Part shown: piece after piece, positions 39,001-47,972 of the stretch
Numbering within the stretch: position 1 is the stretch's first letter
How the letters are laid out: each line of letters begins with the position of its first letter
From: Asterias amurensis
Lineage: Eukaryota > Echinodermata > Asteroidea > Forcipulatida > Asteriidae
Direction: 5' to 3'
Assembly (NCBI RefSeq): GCF_032118995.1
Contig: NC_092667.1
Location: forward strand, 5,324,931-5,388,930
Length of the DNA stretch: 64,000 nucleotides
Notes under the pieces: generated by a model
What the model was told of the DNA's origin: nothing
Seen by the model: only the letters and a program-made list of their open reading frames with translations
The model's database searches: none
Program-made: the position numbers and the translations under genes

Positions 39001-39616
39001 CCCAAAAAAGGGGTATCGCATTGAGGTAAATTACTAGATAAAGTACTATATTATTTCATTTCGAATGAAAAAGTGGTGGCACCATACAGAAACTATTTCA
39101 ATACTTCCAATGAATTTGATAGGTTTGTTTGTTGATTGAAAAGATTAAAAATAAAACACAAATCAAAAGTAAATAATCAATGTTATGTTGTGCTAAATTA
39201 TTATGCCCTTTGCAGTTTGCTTAATAACCCTCTCTGTAATAGATGGAGGGTTATAATAGGGATCCAGGAAAAGTTTCCGTATGGCGCCACCACTTTTTCA
39301 TTCGAAATAAAATAATATAGTATCTAATTTACCTGATTGATGTATCCCTTTTTGTAAAAATGAGTGAAAAAGTGGTGGCGCCATACGGAAAGTTATCCGG
39401 GATCCAAAATAGTTTTTACAATGTGTATCATTTCATCAACATGAATGGTCTCAACATTTTGCTCAATAAAAATGCCATTTCAATTTTCATTTTCAAATGG
39501 TCAACACAACACAAAAAACATTGTAACAAATACAAGGTCAATTCAAGGAAGAAAGAACAACGTTAAAAACACTTAACAACTTCTATAAACGAATATTCAC
39601 CTTTATATTCAGACAT
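29877..39616 (-). CDS. USP14: USP14 gene, 13 coding exons (proteasome-associated ubiquitin hydrolase)
   Basis: Complete USP14 (yeast Ubp6 family). It docks on the 26S proteasome base and trims ubiquitin chains from substrates. Thirteen exons with GT-AG borders and consistent phases give 1,500 nt, 499 residues (human 494). The N-terminal ubiquitin-like domain (about 1-75) reads KVNIKWGKEKY and FALTGVQPDRQKVM. The catalytic USP domain follows. The triad is present: Cys113 in GNSCYLNATVQC, His436 in SSSSGHYVGW and Asp452 in WIKFDDD, each one residue off human numbering. Blocking-loop and palm segments such as QLSCFITQEVKY and ISRLPAYLTIQMVRFYYKEKEA are near-identical to human. Introns carry MITEs, a LINE tail and two hammerhead-like relics. 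The start codon lies 453 bp from that of BAG2 on the other strand, suggesting a shared promoter. It looks intact and functional. Confidence 0.97.
30544..30651 (-). CDS. USP14: USP14 coding exon 12 (catalytic histidine)
   Basis: Encodes DVGSNNSGYYQLQAVLTHQG and RSSSSGHYVGWVKRKE, holding the catalytic His436 of the USP His box. Confidence 0.96.
30701..31160. mobile_element. GGGTACTTTTTG-family element in USP14 intron 11
   Basis: Follows a TTAA and starts AGGGTTAGGGTACTTTTTGC. It shares TGATGGTAGAAAGC and TTTTGAGAAATGAGTAAAAC with copies at 35,782 and 46,508. The right end is unclear. Confidence 0.6.
31434..31512 (-). CDS. USP14: USP14 coding exon 11
   Basis: Encodes a low-conservation linker, LKQAGNKAPPSEKTESAK, then LLPYDFPD, matching human PFSFADD at its end. 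Acceptor TTGTAG, donor GTAAGT, ends in phase 1. Confidence 0.88.
32117..32242 (-). CDS. USP14: USP14 coding exon 10
   Basis: Encodes DVKFPMVLDVFDLCTPEL to KLEEAAK. Acceptor TGACAG, donor GTAAGA, both in phase 0. Confidence 0.96.
32571..32885 (+). mobile_element. LINE reverse-transcriptase C-terminal fragment, antisense in USP14 intron 9
   Basis: The plus strand encodes about 100 residues typical of the end of a LINE ORF2: MRWFGHVKRKEAANRVKRC, GRSRKTWQSSLSNDM and AMDRAKWRRAIG. It has no catalytic core and ends within about 15 bp of the donor site of USP14 exon 9. Confidence 0.75.
32894..32986 (-). CDS. USP14: USP14 coding exon 9
   Basis: Encodes SRISRLPAYLTIQMVRFYYK and EKEAISAKILK, almost identical to human. 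Its donor GTAAAAG lies within about 15 bp of an antisense LINE fragment. Confidence 0.96.
33425..33715 (+). mobile_element. Hammerhead-like relic B1 (Penelope-type), USP14 intron 8
   Basis: A perfect 6 bp stem, GACTAG (33442-33447) and CTAGTC (33454-33459) with loop AGCAAG, is followed by GAAAC and GTTGAGACC. Downstream come ACTCCGCGGTA repeats and TTCTTTTCAGAACTG. The same core is inverted at 34,884-34,960. Confidence 0.5.
33760..33825 (-). CDS. USP14: USP14 coding exon 8
   Basis: Short 22-codon exon, RLMENIEKTSPTLKRDAQ then YIKE, aligned to human RLQEEITKQSPTLQRNAL. Acceptor ATGCAG, donor GTAATG. Both ends in phase 0. Confidence 0.93.
34030..34215. repeat. CAACCCTCCTACTG phrase, inverted copies
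   Basis: Two copies of the complement of the GTAGGAGGGTTGACTGTG phrase seen at 22,190-22,640, here in USP14 intron 7, with the shared ACCATTCAA flank. Confidence 0.6.
34580..34694 (-). CDS. USP14: USP14 coding exon 7
   Basis: Encodes LKCVEAEDEPVTKSTEL and QLSCFITQEVKYIHTGLKN, the acidic finger and adjacent strands of the USP fold. Acceptor AATTAG, donor GTAAGA. Confidence 0.95.
34884..34975 (-). mobile_element. Hammerhead ribozyme-like motif B2, USP14 intron 6
   Basis: On the minus strand: CTGATGAG (34942-34935), stem GACTAG, loop AGCAAG, stem CTAGTC, GAAAC, then GTTGAGACCAATT. CTGATGA, a stem II hairpin and GAAA are the conserved hammerhead core in the right order and spacing. Stem III would be very short, as reported for Penelope-like elements. 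Self-cleavage is not shown. Confidence 0.6.
35189..35343 (-). CDS. USP14: USP14 coding exon 6
   Basis: Encodes DANECWVQLMRLLQQKL, an Ala/Ser-rich loop, then KSFIDQYFGVTFES. Acceptor ACCCAG, donor GTATCC, ends in phase 2. Confidence 0.95.
35396..35777. mobile_element. TTAA-flanked palindromic MITE, copy 2 (USP14 intron 5)
   Basis: 382 bp copy of the element at 26,247, with TTAA on both sides (35392-35395 and 35778-35781). The central palindrome is slightly altered. The right-hand TTAA is shared with the next element. Confidence 0.8.
35782..36120. mobile_element. GGGTACTTTTTG-family element abutting the MITE
   Basis: Starts AGGGTTTGGGTACTTTTTG directly at the TTAA that ends the preceding MITE. 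It contains an inner hairpin around ATTCGTCTC/GAGACGAA. The right TIR is not seen before USP14 exon 5. Confidence 0.6.
36207..36399 (-). CDS. USP14: USP14 coding exon 5
   Basis: Encodes KFDGKINPGM to AFPQFAEKAENGAPQQQ, ending phase 0 at donor GTGTGT. The acceptor choice (CAAG before GTTC) is set by phase with the previous exon; a start a few bases away is less consistent. Confidence 0.9.
36472..36619. mobile_element. AAGCCTGGTTC TIR element, USP14 intron 4
   Basis: Ends AAGCCTGGTTCCTGCGAATG and an inverted partner (GCATTTGCAGGAAATATGAA then CCAGGCTT). About 148 bp, non-coding. A piece of the same family is fused to another repeat at 37,788-37,820. Confidence 0.65.
37394..37497 (-). CDS. USP14: USP14 coding exon 4 (catalytic cysteine)
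   Basis: Encodes FEMAAGLKNLGNSCYLNATV and onwards, containing the nucleophilic Cys113 of the USP Cys box. Acceptor TTACAG, donor GTAAGA, ends in phase 2. Confidence 0.95.
37566..37790. mobile_element. Palindromic MITE, GGACACT family, truncated copy 3
   Basis: Begins GGCACTGGGCACTGTTGATA and carries the family's TGTGAGAAACAGCTCCCTCT segment. It ends at the fused AAGCCTGGTTC-type fragment. In USP14 intron 3, near exon 4. Confidence 0.6.
37921..38025 (-). CDS. USP14: USP14 coding exon 3
   Basis: Encodes the end of the ubiquitin-like domain and the linker, GVTFLIMGSADALPE to MTDEQLASA. An (ATT)n tract sits immediately upstream of its polypyrimidine run and acceptor. Confidence 0.95.
38034..38051. 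repeat. (TAA)n microsatellite beside USP14 exon 3 acceptor
   Basis: About six AAT/TAA triplets lie immediately upstream (gene sense) of the acceptor of USP14 exon 3, separated by the short TTTTGTTTTCAG run. Confidence 0.9.
38610..38785 (-). CDS. USP14: USP14 coding exon 2 (ubiquitin-like domain)
   Basis: Acceptor TTCAG, donor GTAAGT. It encodes most of the ubiquitin-like domain that binds the proteasome subunit RPN1, ending phase 0 after FKLKD. Confidence 0.96.
38834..38915. mobile_element. GATAACG TIR element, half copy
   Basis: Shares AGTCACACTGCAGCGATAAC and AATGCAAAGAGAACGCA with the full element at 49,083-49,258; the right half is missing. Confidence 0.6.
38960..39402. mobile_element. 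Composite GGCGCCACCACTTTTTCATT elements, USP14 intron 1
   Basis: Three copies of a phrase with GGCGCCATACGGAAA alternate in orientation. The pair at 39,259-39,402 forms a TIR element with GGATCC near each end. The segment 38,990-39,090 is an inverted copy of 39,263-39,352. Non-coding. Confidence 0.65.
39601..39616 (-). CDS. USP14: USP14 coding exon 1 (start codon)
   Basis: Tiny first coding exon, MSEYK plus one base, with donor GTGAA. It was found by matching phase to the next exon; the join gives MSEYKVNIKWGKEK, aligned to human MPLYSVTVKWGKEK. Confidence 0.85.
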
Positions 39617-40069
39617 TCTTAATCCACCACTCCACACTGGTCACGTACATCCGTCAAAAAACTCACTACAAAATGTTACAAAAGCGTAAATCACCGGTTA
39701 AATCTGCAGACAGAAAACACACGTTTTGCAGTGTAACAACCGAAAACAAGCTCGTACCCAAGTATTCAGATTCGGCATACTTTAACTAACATCCGTCATA
39801 TAAAAACCCTGTAGCAAAGGTTGTATTTTAGGAAAAACTCCCAGACGTCTTGTTTGCTTACCCAAGGTGTATTAATCGCATACTGAAGAGCCAGACTACA
39901 TTGCCGGTTTGTTAAAAAAAAAAAAGAGGGTAAAACCCCGAATGATTGAGAAATTGTTGTTGTCTGTCTCCTCGTGAATCAAAAGCAAGAATGAGCAAAA
40001 TCAAATAAACAAACGCCCAACTTGAGGATAAGAACAGTGTTCATTTTTCGGGCCAAGGACTCAGTAAGT
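39617..40069. promoter_or_regulatory. Likely bidirectional promoter between USP14 and BAG2
   Basis: The 453 bp between the divergent USP14 and BAG2 start codons must hold both 5' UTRs and promoters unless unseen upstream exons exist. No clear TATA box serves either gene. A six-codon upstream reading frame (39991-40008, ATG to TAA) precedes BAG2 and could dampen its translation. Promoter function is inferred from gene geometry, not from motifs. Confidence 0.55.
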
Positions 40070-40451
40070 ATGTCAGAACACGGAGTTAGACAGGGAGAGG
40101 ATGACGGGGATTTTCTTCTCAACGTCCTCCGGTCTGAGTCGCCGCCGTCGCCCGGTGATGTTGACGGCACCACGGCGTCCCAACCTCCTCGCAGCTCCCC
40201 GATTCCCGGACTTTCAGCAACTGGATATGGCAACTGTTATGACACAAGGGGGTTAGTTGATACCCCATCACCATCAAACCAAAACCAAGTCTCAACCCTG
40301 GACGATTTCTTGTTAACGACTTTGGACGAGATGGAGAGCCGAACTGAGAAACTTCGAGAGACAGTCAAGGATGCCGTGGAGGAGCGGACGAAGTTATTGG
40401 GTTCACTGGACACACTGATGCGAAGCGAAGCTCTAGGCCGTCATAGTGATG
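40070..40451 (+). CDS. BAG2: BAG2 coding exon 1
   Basis: Encodes the Pro/Ser-rich N-terminus and the coiled coil, ending ALGRHSD plus one base at donor GTAAAT. The only alternative upstream frame start is a TTG, which is not used as a start here. Confidence 0.9.
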
Positions 40452-41122
40452 GTAAATAACTTACACTGTAAAATTGTTCTTTGCAAAGGTCGGACTGCCG
40501 GAGTTGCTTGTTGCTAATCATAGAACTAGGTTTTTAAAAATGGATATTCATAGAGGAGATGAGGAAGAACAGAGCAGAACTTAGAACTAAGTAAAGTATC
40601 TGTTTTTGATAATATGTGAAATGGTTTTCAACTATAAAAGACTAAGGGAAAAATCTTTCTTTTATTGAGAAAGTGGTTTGAGGTAAACTATTGGGTGGAC
40701 TAGGTAATGATTTAAATAATTCTGATTGACCAATTGTTTTTTTCATTTCTCTAGATGAAAGACAGGAACTGGAAATATACATGGACCGCCTCATAGTACG
40801 ACTTCTCACAATCGACATCTCAGTGCAGATAGTCCGGAGCATTCCACAAGAGCAATCTCTACAGACTGTCCGAACTTTCCTGGTAAAGCTCCGAGACTGC
40901 ATCAGTAATGGGGTCCCCGATGCGGAGACCACGATCCAGAGATATCTGAATAGTTGCATGGAAGAAGCCAAAGGGCCAATTGACGATCGGTTCCAGGGGG
41001 CGCTGCTGGGTTGCGCAGCCGAGGATCAGAAGGAGATACGCAAAAAACTTGGAGCTATATCAGAAGCGAGGGAGGACACTGAAAGACAGATGTCTGTTTT
41101 TAACTCGATGGATCTGGAGTAA
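40070..41122 (+). CDS. BAG2: BAG2 gene, 2 coding exons (BAG family molecular chaperone regulator 2)
   Basis: Homologue of BAG2, a cytosolic co-chaperone that binds Hsc70/Hsp70, acts as nucleotide-exchange factor and inhibits the ubiquitin ligase CHIP. Exons 40070-40451 and 40755-41122 join in phase 1 and give 249 residues (human 211). Residues 1-80 are an acidic, Pro/Ser-rich extension not matched in human. A coiled coil follows (LDDFLLTTLDEMESRTEKL). The BAG domain lies in exon 2; GPIDDRFQGALLGCAAEDQK aligns to human [20 protein letters not shown]. Start chosen at the first in-frame ATG (MSEHGVRQ). The gene is head-to-head with USP14 and tail-to-tail with RAB23. A possible polyadenylation signal AATAAA lies at 41845-41850 in an A-rich run. 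Confidence 0.94.
40755..41122 (+). CDS. BAG2: BAG2 coding exon 2 (BAG domain)
   Basis: Acceptor TTTCTCTAG. Encodes DERQELEIYMDRLIVRLL onwards to FNSMDLE and a TAA. It carries the whole BAG domain, with CAAEDQKEIRKKL matching the human CALEDQKKIKRRL. Confidence 0.95.
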
Positions 41123-41939
41123 ATCAGAACCCACATCTGGACTTATCATTATTTTAAATTTAAAATAGTACTACTTCTTATATGCATTCAAATCTGTCAC
41201 TCAGGATTTTTCTTCTGCAACATTCTTACCACTGATTACTGGGCCATTACAAGTGTCATGATGGGATTTGAACCCACACCCTGAAGACCAAACCATCACA
41301 ACTTCTGTGAGACTTTGTTGCAGGAGCACCAAGGCCAAGACATGGGGCAACGGAGGTCGTGGCCTCCATGGAATTCAACATGACCCAAGTTCATATTGCT
41401 TAAAAATAATCTGCTCAGCAGAAATGAGCAGGATGAGGATACCAGTCACAGATTGTACTTGTGATACTTAGTTTGGCTGGTAACCTTATTCTGGTAGCAT
41501 AATTTTGAGGGAGTCACGTGATCATAACTACACCAGTCAAGATACTTTTTTTTTATGGGTAATGTCCAAATGCAGAAGGCGTTACCAACATCATTAATTC
41601 AGATGCAGCTCGAGTTTAAAGAATGCAAAGAAAAAAACATTCCAGTATGCAAAATCTATGAATGCAAATTATATAGGTTTTGCCGCAAATTATATCTTTG
41701 TTTTTACTTTTCTGTGAATAGCATGCAAAGCACTTTTAGGAAGCAAATCGTTAGTATTTGGTTTCCTCATTTTGTATTTTGTATTTTGTGTGAGATTACA
41801 CATTTATCAGTACTTCTCACTTTGCACTTATCCATTTACTTTATAATAAATAAAATAAAAATATTAAAAAAAAGCTAAGCATATAGAATGTTTAATAGGT
41901 ATTTATTTTAACAGTGCAATACTTGTTTGGCCAAACAAA

Positions 41940-42110
41940 ATTAAAATTATTGCTTGACACTTCTCTGCCAGCAAAAATTAGCAGGATATCAGTCAGATAT
42001 GGTACATGATGTGACATTGTATTTTGGCTGGTAACCTTACTTTGTTAAGCATAATTTTGTTGTGCTTAAGTTATTTTTGTGCTTAAGCAGCTCTATGAAG
42101 TTGGGCCTAG
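41940..42110. mobile_element. GGGCCCAATTTCAT-family fragment
   Basis: Right-hand half ending TGCTTAAGCAGCTCTATGAA then GTTGGGCC, with the family's GGCTGGTAACCTTA segment; the left end is degenerate. Confidence 0.5.
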
Positions 42111-43856
42111 GCATTACTGGACCATTTACTGTTTGCTGTTTTCCATTAACTTTTTAATTGGCTTGACAGTCAAAGTAACCTGACTTTTTTTTAGTAGTTC
42201 GCAAGAGTTTTCGCTAGCCTTCATGAATTTGTAAAGTTTTAACCAAGTCTCTCCTACTTTCCGCCCAAACTACATGTACTTTTTGTCTTGTTATCATTAC
42301 TTATTAGCAGTATACCTACAACTCGTTGGCTTATAAAGAAAATTAATTAAAACTTGTTAACCGTAATGATAAAATGTTCTTTCAATAAACAATGCGTGTG
42401 AGCTTAAAAACTGATAAATAAAAATCAGCAAATAAATGTTTTACTTCGAAAATTACTGATTCCTTTTGCCAAGCAATTACATTGATTACCACCTTTGATC
42501 AATAAACTCCAAGTTCCATAATGCAAAAGTCATTTTAGGAAGTCCATATAAATTACACTAATGACCTTAAAGTTTTGAGCAGACGATGTGTTCTGACCAT
42601 ATTTTTTTTTATGCCCGTACCCTCGGGGCTGCAAAAAAAAGGGCCGTTATATCTGCAGCCGCCAGCGTCTCAAAAGTCTCCCATACACAAGACATCTGGT
42701 CTAGTGCACTGGAAACAAATCCACTGTAATGAAAATTTGCTTTAAATTCTTGGCCTGTGTTAGGTGTGGTTAAAAAACAAGCTCACTCACAAATACACGG
42801 GTATGGAAGTTCATCTTTGAGAGGGCAAGGCCATTTTCATTTTGCAAAGGACACTTATATTGCAAAAAAAACCAAAGTCAATGGGGACACCCAAGAAAGG
42901 TTCATACTTACTGCGAATACGGTATGAATTTGGACATCACAAATTCTCAAACAAGTAATTCGTATCAGTGGATTATGCTCAACTCCTACGAAACATTCAC
43001 AGTGAGAACAGGGTTGTGACTTCGACATTGGTATCGCATTTCGCGGGAAGTATTAACCGTGCCTAATTAAGGGGCACCAAGGCCAAGACCAGGGGCAACA
43101 TATTGTACAAAAGTTTCTCACACAGGAGTTGACGATAACAATAATCAACAATCAGGCCAAACTAAAAATTTATCTGGAAATCAAACTTTAATTTTGTTTT
43201 CTTTAAAATAACTTTTGGTTTTTGTTTAAGTACAAAGTAATTACATGCTGTTGAGTAGTACGTTATATGTTGACCATAGATGAAAACAAATACAATTTAA
43301 ATGATAAGCAAAAATTAACAGAAAAGAACAATTATATGAATTAAAATGTAAACAATACAGTACAATTCGGGGGTCAGGGACATTTTGTTATTGTAAAACA
43401 ATGATTGTGTAACATTATGACAATAAAATGCTTGTCACACAGCAGTAATTTAGCAGGTGTCCCTTGCTTTATAATATCCGTTACTAAAAGAAATACTCCT
43501 TGGTTGATTGTAAAGCTTGATGGAATGGCCGCCATAAACGAAATCTTCCATTGAAAAAAAAACATATGCTGTAATTTCCCTGAAAGTTAAACTACATCGA
43601 TATCAATACAATGGGGGTATTTTACAAACATGCATTGGTCAAACAATTCTCTCAAGGTTTCAGATATAACAATGGACAACATCAGAAATTAAACAAATCA
43701 AAACGAATACACTGTTTGAGAGATCCATTGTTGATGGTGATCTTGAAATCTACCATTTTAAACCAACAATGAGCAGTAAAAGGTAATAGAGGGAATGTGT
43801 GTACAGTTGCTCCCTCAAGCCGTACGACCTTATTTTAAAAAGCTGCTTATAAAAGT

Positions 43857-44222
43857 ACAGGACACCTTTGGTAATTGTCAAAGACCAGTATTCTCACCTG
43901 GTGTATCCTAACATGTGCATAAAATTTAAAAATCTGTAATTATTTGGACTCAATTGGTCACCAAAGTTGCAAGAGAATAGAGAAAATAAAAAACACCCTT
44001 GTTGCACAGATTTGTGTGCTTTGAGATGCCTACTAAAAGGCTTTAGGCCTGAAGTCTTTTAATATTTGAGTGAGAAATTACCTCTTTCTCAAAACTATGT
44101 AACTTCAGAGGGAGCTGTTTCTCACGATGTTTTATAATATCAACAGCTCTCCAATGCTTTCCAAGTAAGTGTATATGCTTTCAATTATTTTGAGTAATAA
44201 CCAATAGTGTCCAATGCCTTTA
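43857..44222. mobile_element. Palindromic MITE, GGACACT family, copy 4
   Basis: Near full length. Left end AGGACACCTTTGGTAATTGT, right end AATAGTGTCCAATGCCTTTA, inner GAGGGAGCTGTTTCTCAC. Confidence 0.7.
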
Positions 44223-44444
44223 AGCACAATGGTGGTATTTCTTAACACAGGCTACTGCCAGTGTTGTCATGGTTGTAACAATCTCTTAAAAAGATAACTT
44301 CACAATCTCACATTGAAAAATGTATTTATATCAAAACAATTTGCCAATGGAATATTCAAAATTGGAAAAACAAACAAAAGATGCAGCGTCAAAAACAACA
44401 CCCAATTCATTAAAAAAAAATTATAACAACAGCTTCGCTGCTGT

Positions 44445-45178
44445 AACACAATAAACTTGTGCTTACTAGAATAAGGTTAACGTTGTTAACAACCAAACTG
44501 CTATGTCACATGTACAATTTGTGACTTCAATCCAATTCATTCCTGCTAGGCAGAAACTTGTTCAGCAATATTTTCTGCTTAAGCAACCCTTGAAGACAAA
44601 TCTTGCTTAGCAAAAAACATATTATCAGCAGACTTCCCATTTAGTTTTACATTGTTGCAACTGGTAACCCACTCATTATTTGCTTAGCATAAACAATTTG
44701 CTTAGCAGCATTTCCTGCTTAACAGCTTTATAAAATTGGGCCTTGATGGGTAAGCACAGTTGTAATTTTCACTTTTTATTTATAGCAAATGCTTTGTCTG
44801 TTCTCTATACTGATATCCTCGACTACACTTGAAAGACAATTTTCTCTTTGGAGTTTGTAGAAAAAAAATAAGTTTTTCTTGCCCAGTGCAGTATTACTTC
44901 CCCTTCTGTCCAAGTAAAAATTCAACACAAATAAAATCCAACATCAATAAATGTATCAGAAGAGACATAAGCACGAATCAACAAGGACCATAAAAAAAAA
45001 AAAAAAAATTTAGACTGTGCCCAGTGCCCAATTTCATAGAGCTGCTTAAGCACAAAAAGTAGCTAAGCGCAACAAAATGTTGCTTCCCAGAATAAGGTTA
45101 CCATCCAAACTACATTGTCACATGTACAAATTGTGACTCAGCTTTATGAAATTGGGCCCTGCTGTTATTAGATTTAGA
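44445..45178. mobile_element. Two GGGCCCAATTTCAT-family elements in a row
   Basis: One copy ends at about 44,745 (GCTTTATAAAATTGGGCC). A second spans 45,028-45,178 with both ends present (CCAATTTCATAGAGCTGC and TTTATGAAATTGGGCC). Both contain the AATAAGGTTA and TCACATGTAC segments. Confidence 0.6.
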
Positions 45179-45918
45179 AAATTCACCAATCTATGACCAT
45201 ACCCTTTAACAAGAATGAATAAGTAACTTTTTAGTTTTCCTAGAATAAGAACAGCCATTTGGAATCAAAATACAAGTTAACTTACTTAAGTCACCTTACA
45301 GGCGAAGTCACACACCTCTAAATGTGTCCAAATAAAATGCTGTAAAAAGTTGTAACAAATTTTTAGAAGCGAACAATCAAAATTAACAACTGTCATAACA
45401 CACATTCTTAGAATTTGGACGGTATAAAAGTACAATTTGAAGTTGTTAAGGTACAAGTAAGTGGTAAATAATTAAGTATTTATAAGCTTTAAAAATGAAA
45501 TGCCAGCGTTAAACAGGCATGATATTTGGTCATTAGAAAAAAAGTAGGAATATTTTTATCAAGTACAAGAGGTGGCCTACATGTACACAAGGCGTAGGCT
45601 TTAATTGACATTTCAGGCTATTAACCACAATTTTTTCCCAGATTTAAACAAAAATTTGACAAATCAGACTAAAGCAGAATTCATGCCTGCGTTAAACAGC
45701 AAGACGAGAAAAGAAAAAAAAAAACATAACTTGAAATGTTTCCAGACACAGTTTTAGAGTTGTAACCCTTTCATTCAAATCCCTTACCTGAGGTCGTTTT
45801 CACAAAGATAGCCCAACTTAGGACTAGTCCTAGGACTCTTTAGGTGTTATTCAAAACTTAAGGCTAGTCCTAAGTTAGGACCAGTAACTCATCCTTAGGA
45901 CGAGTAACTCATCCTAAA

Positions 45919-46094
45919 GGCCCGGTCACACAGGCCTCGATAACGATAACGAAAACGAGAATGTTAAAAATGCACGCCCTCGATTGGTTGAATAAGCATG
46001 GGCGTATTCTGCATGGAGCAATTCAACCAATAGAATGCGTTCTCTTTGCATCGTTATCGTTATCTTTATCGCTGCAGTGTTATTGGCTCTTACT
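45919..46094. mobile_element. GATAACG TIR element, copy 2
   Basis: 176 bp inverted-repeat element. Arms contain CGATAACGATAACGAAAACG and GCATCGTTATCGTTATC; the centre carries ATTGGTTGAAT and its complement. Confidence 0.7.
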
Positions 46095-46507
46095 CGAGTT
46101 AACTCTTTGTGAAAATCCGCCCCTGGTTATCATAAGCTTGATTAATATTTGGTTTCGATTCAAAAATGTTGAATTGGGGAGAGAAAAAAATAAAACCCAA
46201 AACATTTCTGTTATTAACTTAATGTACTTAAACAAAAGTTTTTCTATTTTTTCCTAATATTAAAAAAAAAATCATAAAAATTACAAAGAATACATTGTTA
46301 TGAAAATTACAAGTCTACAGACAAAAAACTGACTCCCATAATAGCTAAAAATCTTTGTGAATGTCGCATATACCAAAATAATATTTGAATACATACACCT
46401 ATATATAAAATGAAGCACTGCTGACAGTTTTTCAAGGTTAATTAAACGGTCAGATAATTTCTCTCTCTTTTCCGACTACCAAAATTTAACAGTTGAATAC
46501 ATAAATT

Positions 46508-46856
46508 AAAGGATTTGGGTACTTTTTCAAAATGTCCATAGATTTACATTAACCTTACAGGGTTGGAAGATAATGATAGTGAAAAGCTTCCCTTCGAATA
46601 TTACCTACGGAGGTGCTGTAGTTTTTGAGAAATGAGTAAAACAATGTCATGAAAATACCTTTGTAAATGCTCAAAATAATTTTGGTCTCATTATTTTCAT
46701 GACATTGTTTTACTCATTTCCCCAAAACTACAGCACCTCAGCACGTAATATTTTCAGGAAAGCTTTCTACTATCATTATCTTCAAACTGTGTAAGTTTAG
46801 TGTAAATCTGTGGACATTGTGTCTTTTGTCCTACAAAAAGTACATACACCCTTTTA
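46508..46856. mobile_element. GGGTACTTTTTG-family element with both ends
   Basis: Starts AGGATTTGGGTACTTTTTCA after TTAA and ends CAAAAAGTACATACACCCTT. A hairpin lies at the centre (AAAACAATGTCATGAAAA and its complement). Best-preserved copy in the window. Confidence 0.7.
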
Positions 46857-47394
46857 AACAGAGGTGATGAGCAGGCTGCAGAAGAACCGGCCCAATTTCA
46901 TTTCTCTGCTCATCGCAAGCAAAGAACTGCAGTTGCTGTTCATATGTTCACCCCTCAGTAAATCCCTCAGCCATGCTTTGATAAAATCTTCATGTGCTGT
47001 AAAAACGTGTCTCCCGAAAATAAAAACTGTGCCCATGTTTGCATTTAAAACATTGGTAAAAAGGCAGTATCTCTTGCATGTTTGGCTGCATCTTCTGAAC
47101 TATGCATTGTTTTATCAAGCACTTGGAAACTTTCTTTTCTTTGCAGGGAGGGGGGTGGGTGTTTTGTGAATTTTACGACTTGTTTCTGTTCAGGGTGGCC
47201 AAAACAGTATGACTTGAGCTGCCAACATTTGAATGTTCCAATCAGGGAGATTATGTACAACAATAAGGGAGATATTCAGAATTACATTCAATATAAAAGG
47301 GAACAGAATTCCATAATCTGGAAATTTTTCAAATTTGTTGTCAGAACATTGGAAGATTTGTAGGATTTTAAACTTTGCATGGTTGAAAGACAAT

Positions 47395-47478
47395 CCAGAA
47401 AATGATGAGAGCATACAGATCGAAACGTCGAGTTGAAACCAACGTTTTTTTGTTCAGAATCACCCCAACTCATTTAAA
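47395..47478 (+). mobile_element. Hammerhead-like relic A2 (Penelope-type)
   Basis: Plus strand: TGATGAG at 47403-47409, a short spacer, CGAAACGTCGAGTTGAAACC, then CACCCCAACTCATTTAAA. Same order as at 23,745-23,830 and the same core order as the B2 motif. Confidence 0.5.
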
Positions 47479-47972
47479 GATTATCATTACATGGTGACTG
47501 TTACCCTAACGTTACTATATTGGAAGATTTGGTTATTTTCTTGGAACTTTCTGCAGAATCAGGGAGAGTTGGCAGCAGCTCTGCATGTGGGAGTCAAGGA
47601 ACAAGACATGCACCAGACTGCTTCACCCTTCTCAGTTTGTCACAGAGCAAGAGGGTCACATGGTCACATTGAAAAAAAAAAGAGGCTTTTTTGTGACTAC
47701 AATTAAAAGATCTATACACCATCTCTCTCTCTTGTTCCCCGTGTATCAATTGATAACGGACAATGCAAATTTGCACAACAACCGGGACCAGTCTATGTTC
47801 CCTTGCAGCCTCGATTTGGATGCTTTCTAATTTGGAAGTGTAACAAAATCGCTGCATACAAGTTTCCTAAGTCCTATAAAACCCTCATCCTGAATCGCCC
47901 GCAGCCAACATTTGCAAGAACAACAAAAACAATTTGGAAAAAAGTACAAAATTCTTCCATTAAATATACAAA

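Larger units (their letters stand above)
41123..47972. other. BAG2-RAB23 convergent intergenic region
   Basis: Holds both 3' UTRs and many MITE copies, listed where clear. A short SINE-like phrase (GGGATTTGAACCC) lies at about 41,265. No further gene was recognised. Confidence 0.55.

Noticed and set aside
40022-40069. Extension of BAG2 upstream of MSEHGVRQ
   Set aside because: It begins with TTG; the first in-frame ATG is at 40070.
41555-41878. 107-codon plus-strand frame downstream of BAG2
   Set aside because: AT-rich, low-complexity, no family match, within the likely BAG2 3' UTR.
45961-46257. 98-codon plus-strand frame with SLSLSLSL
   Set aside because: The Ser-Leu run is the TCGTTA repeat of a TIR element arm, not a protein.
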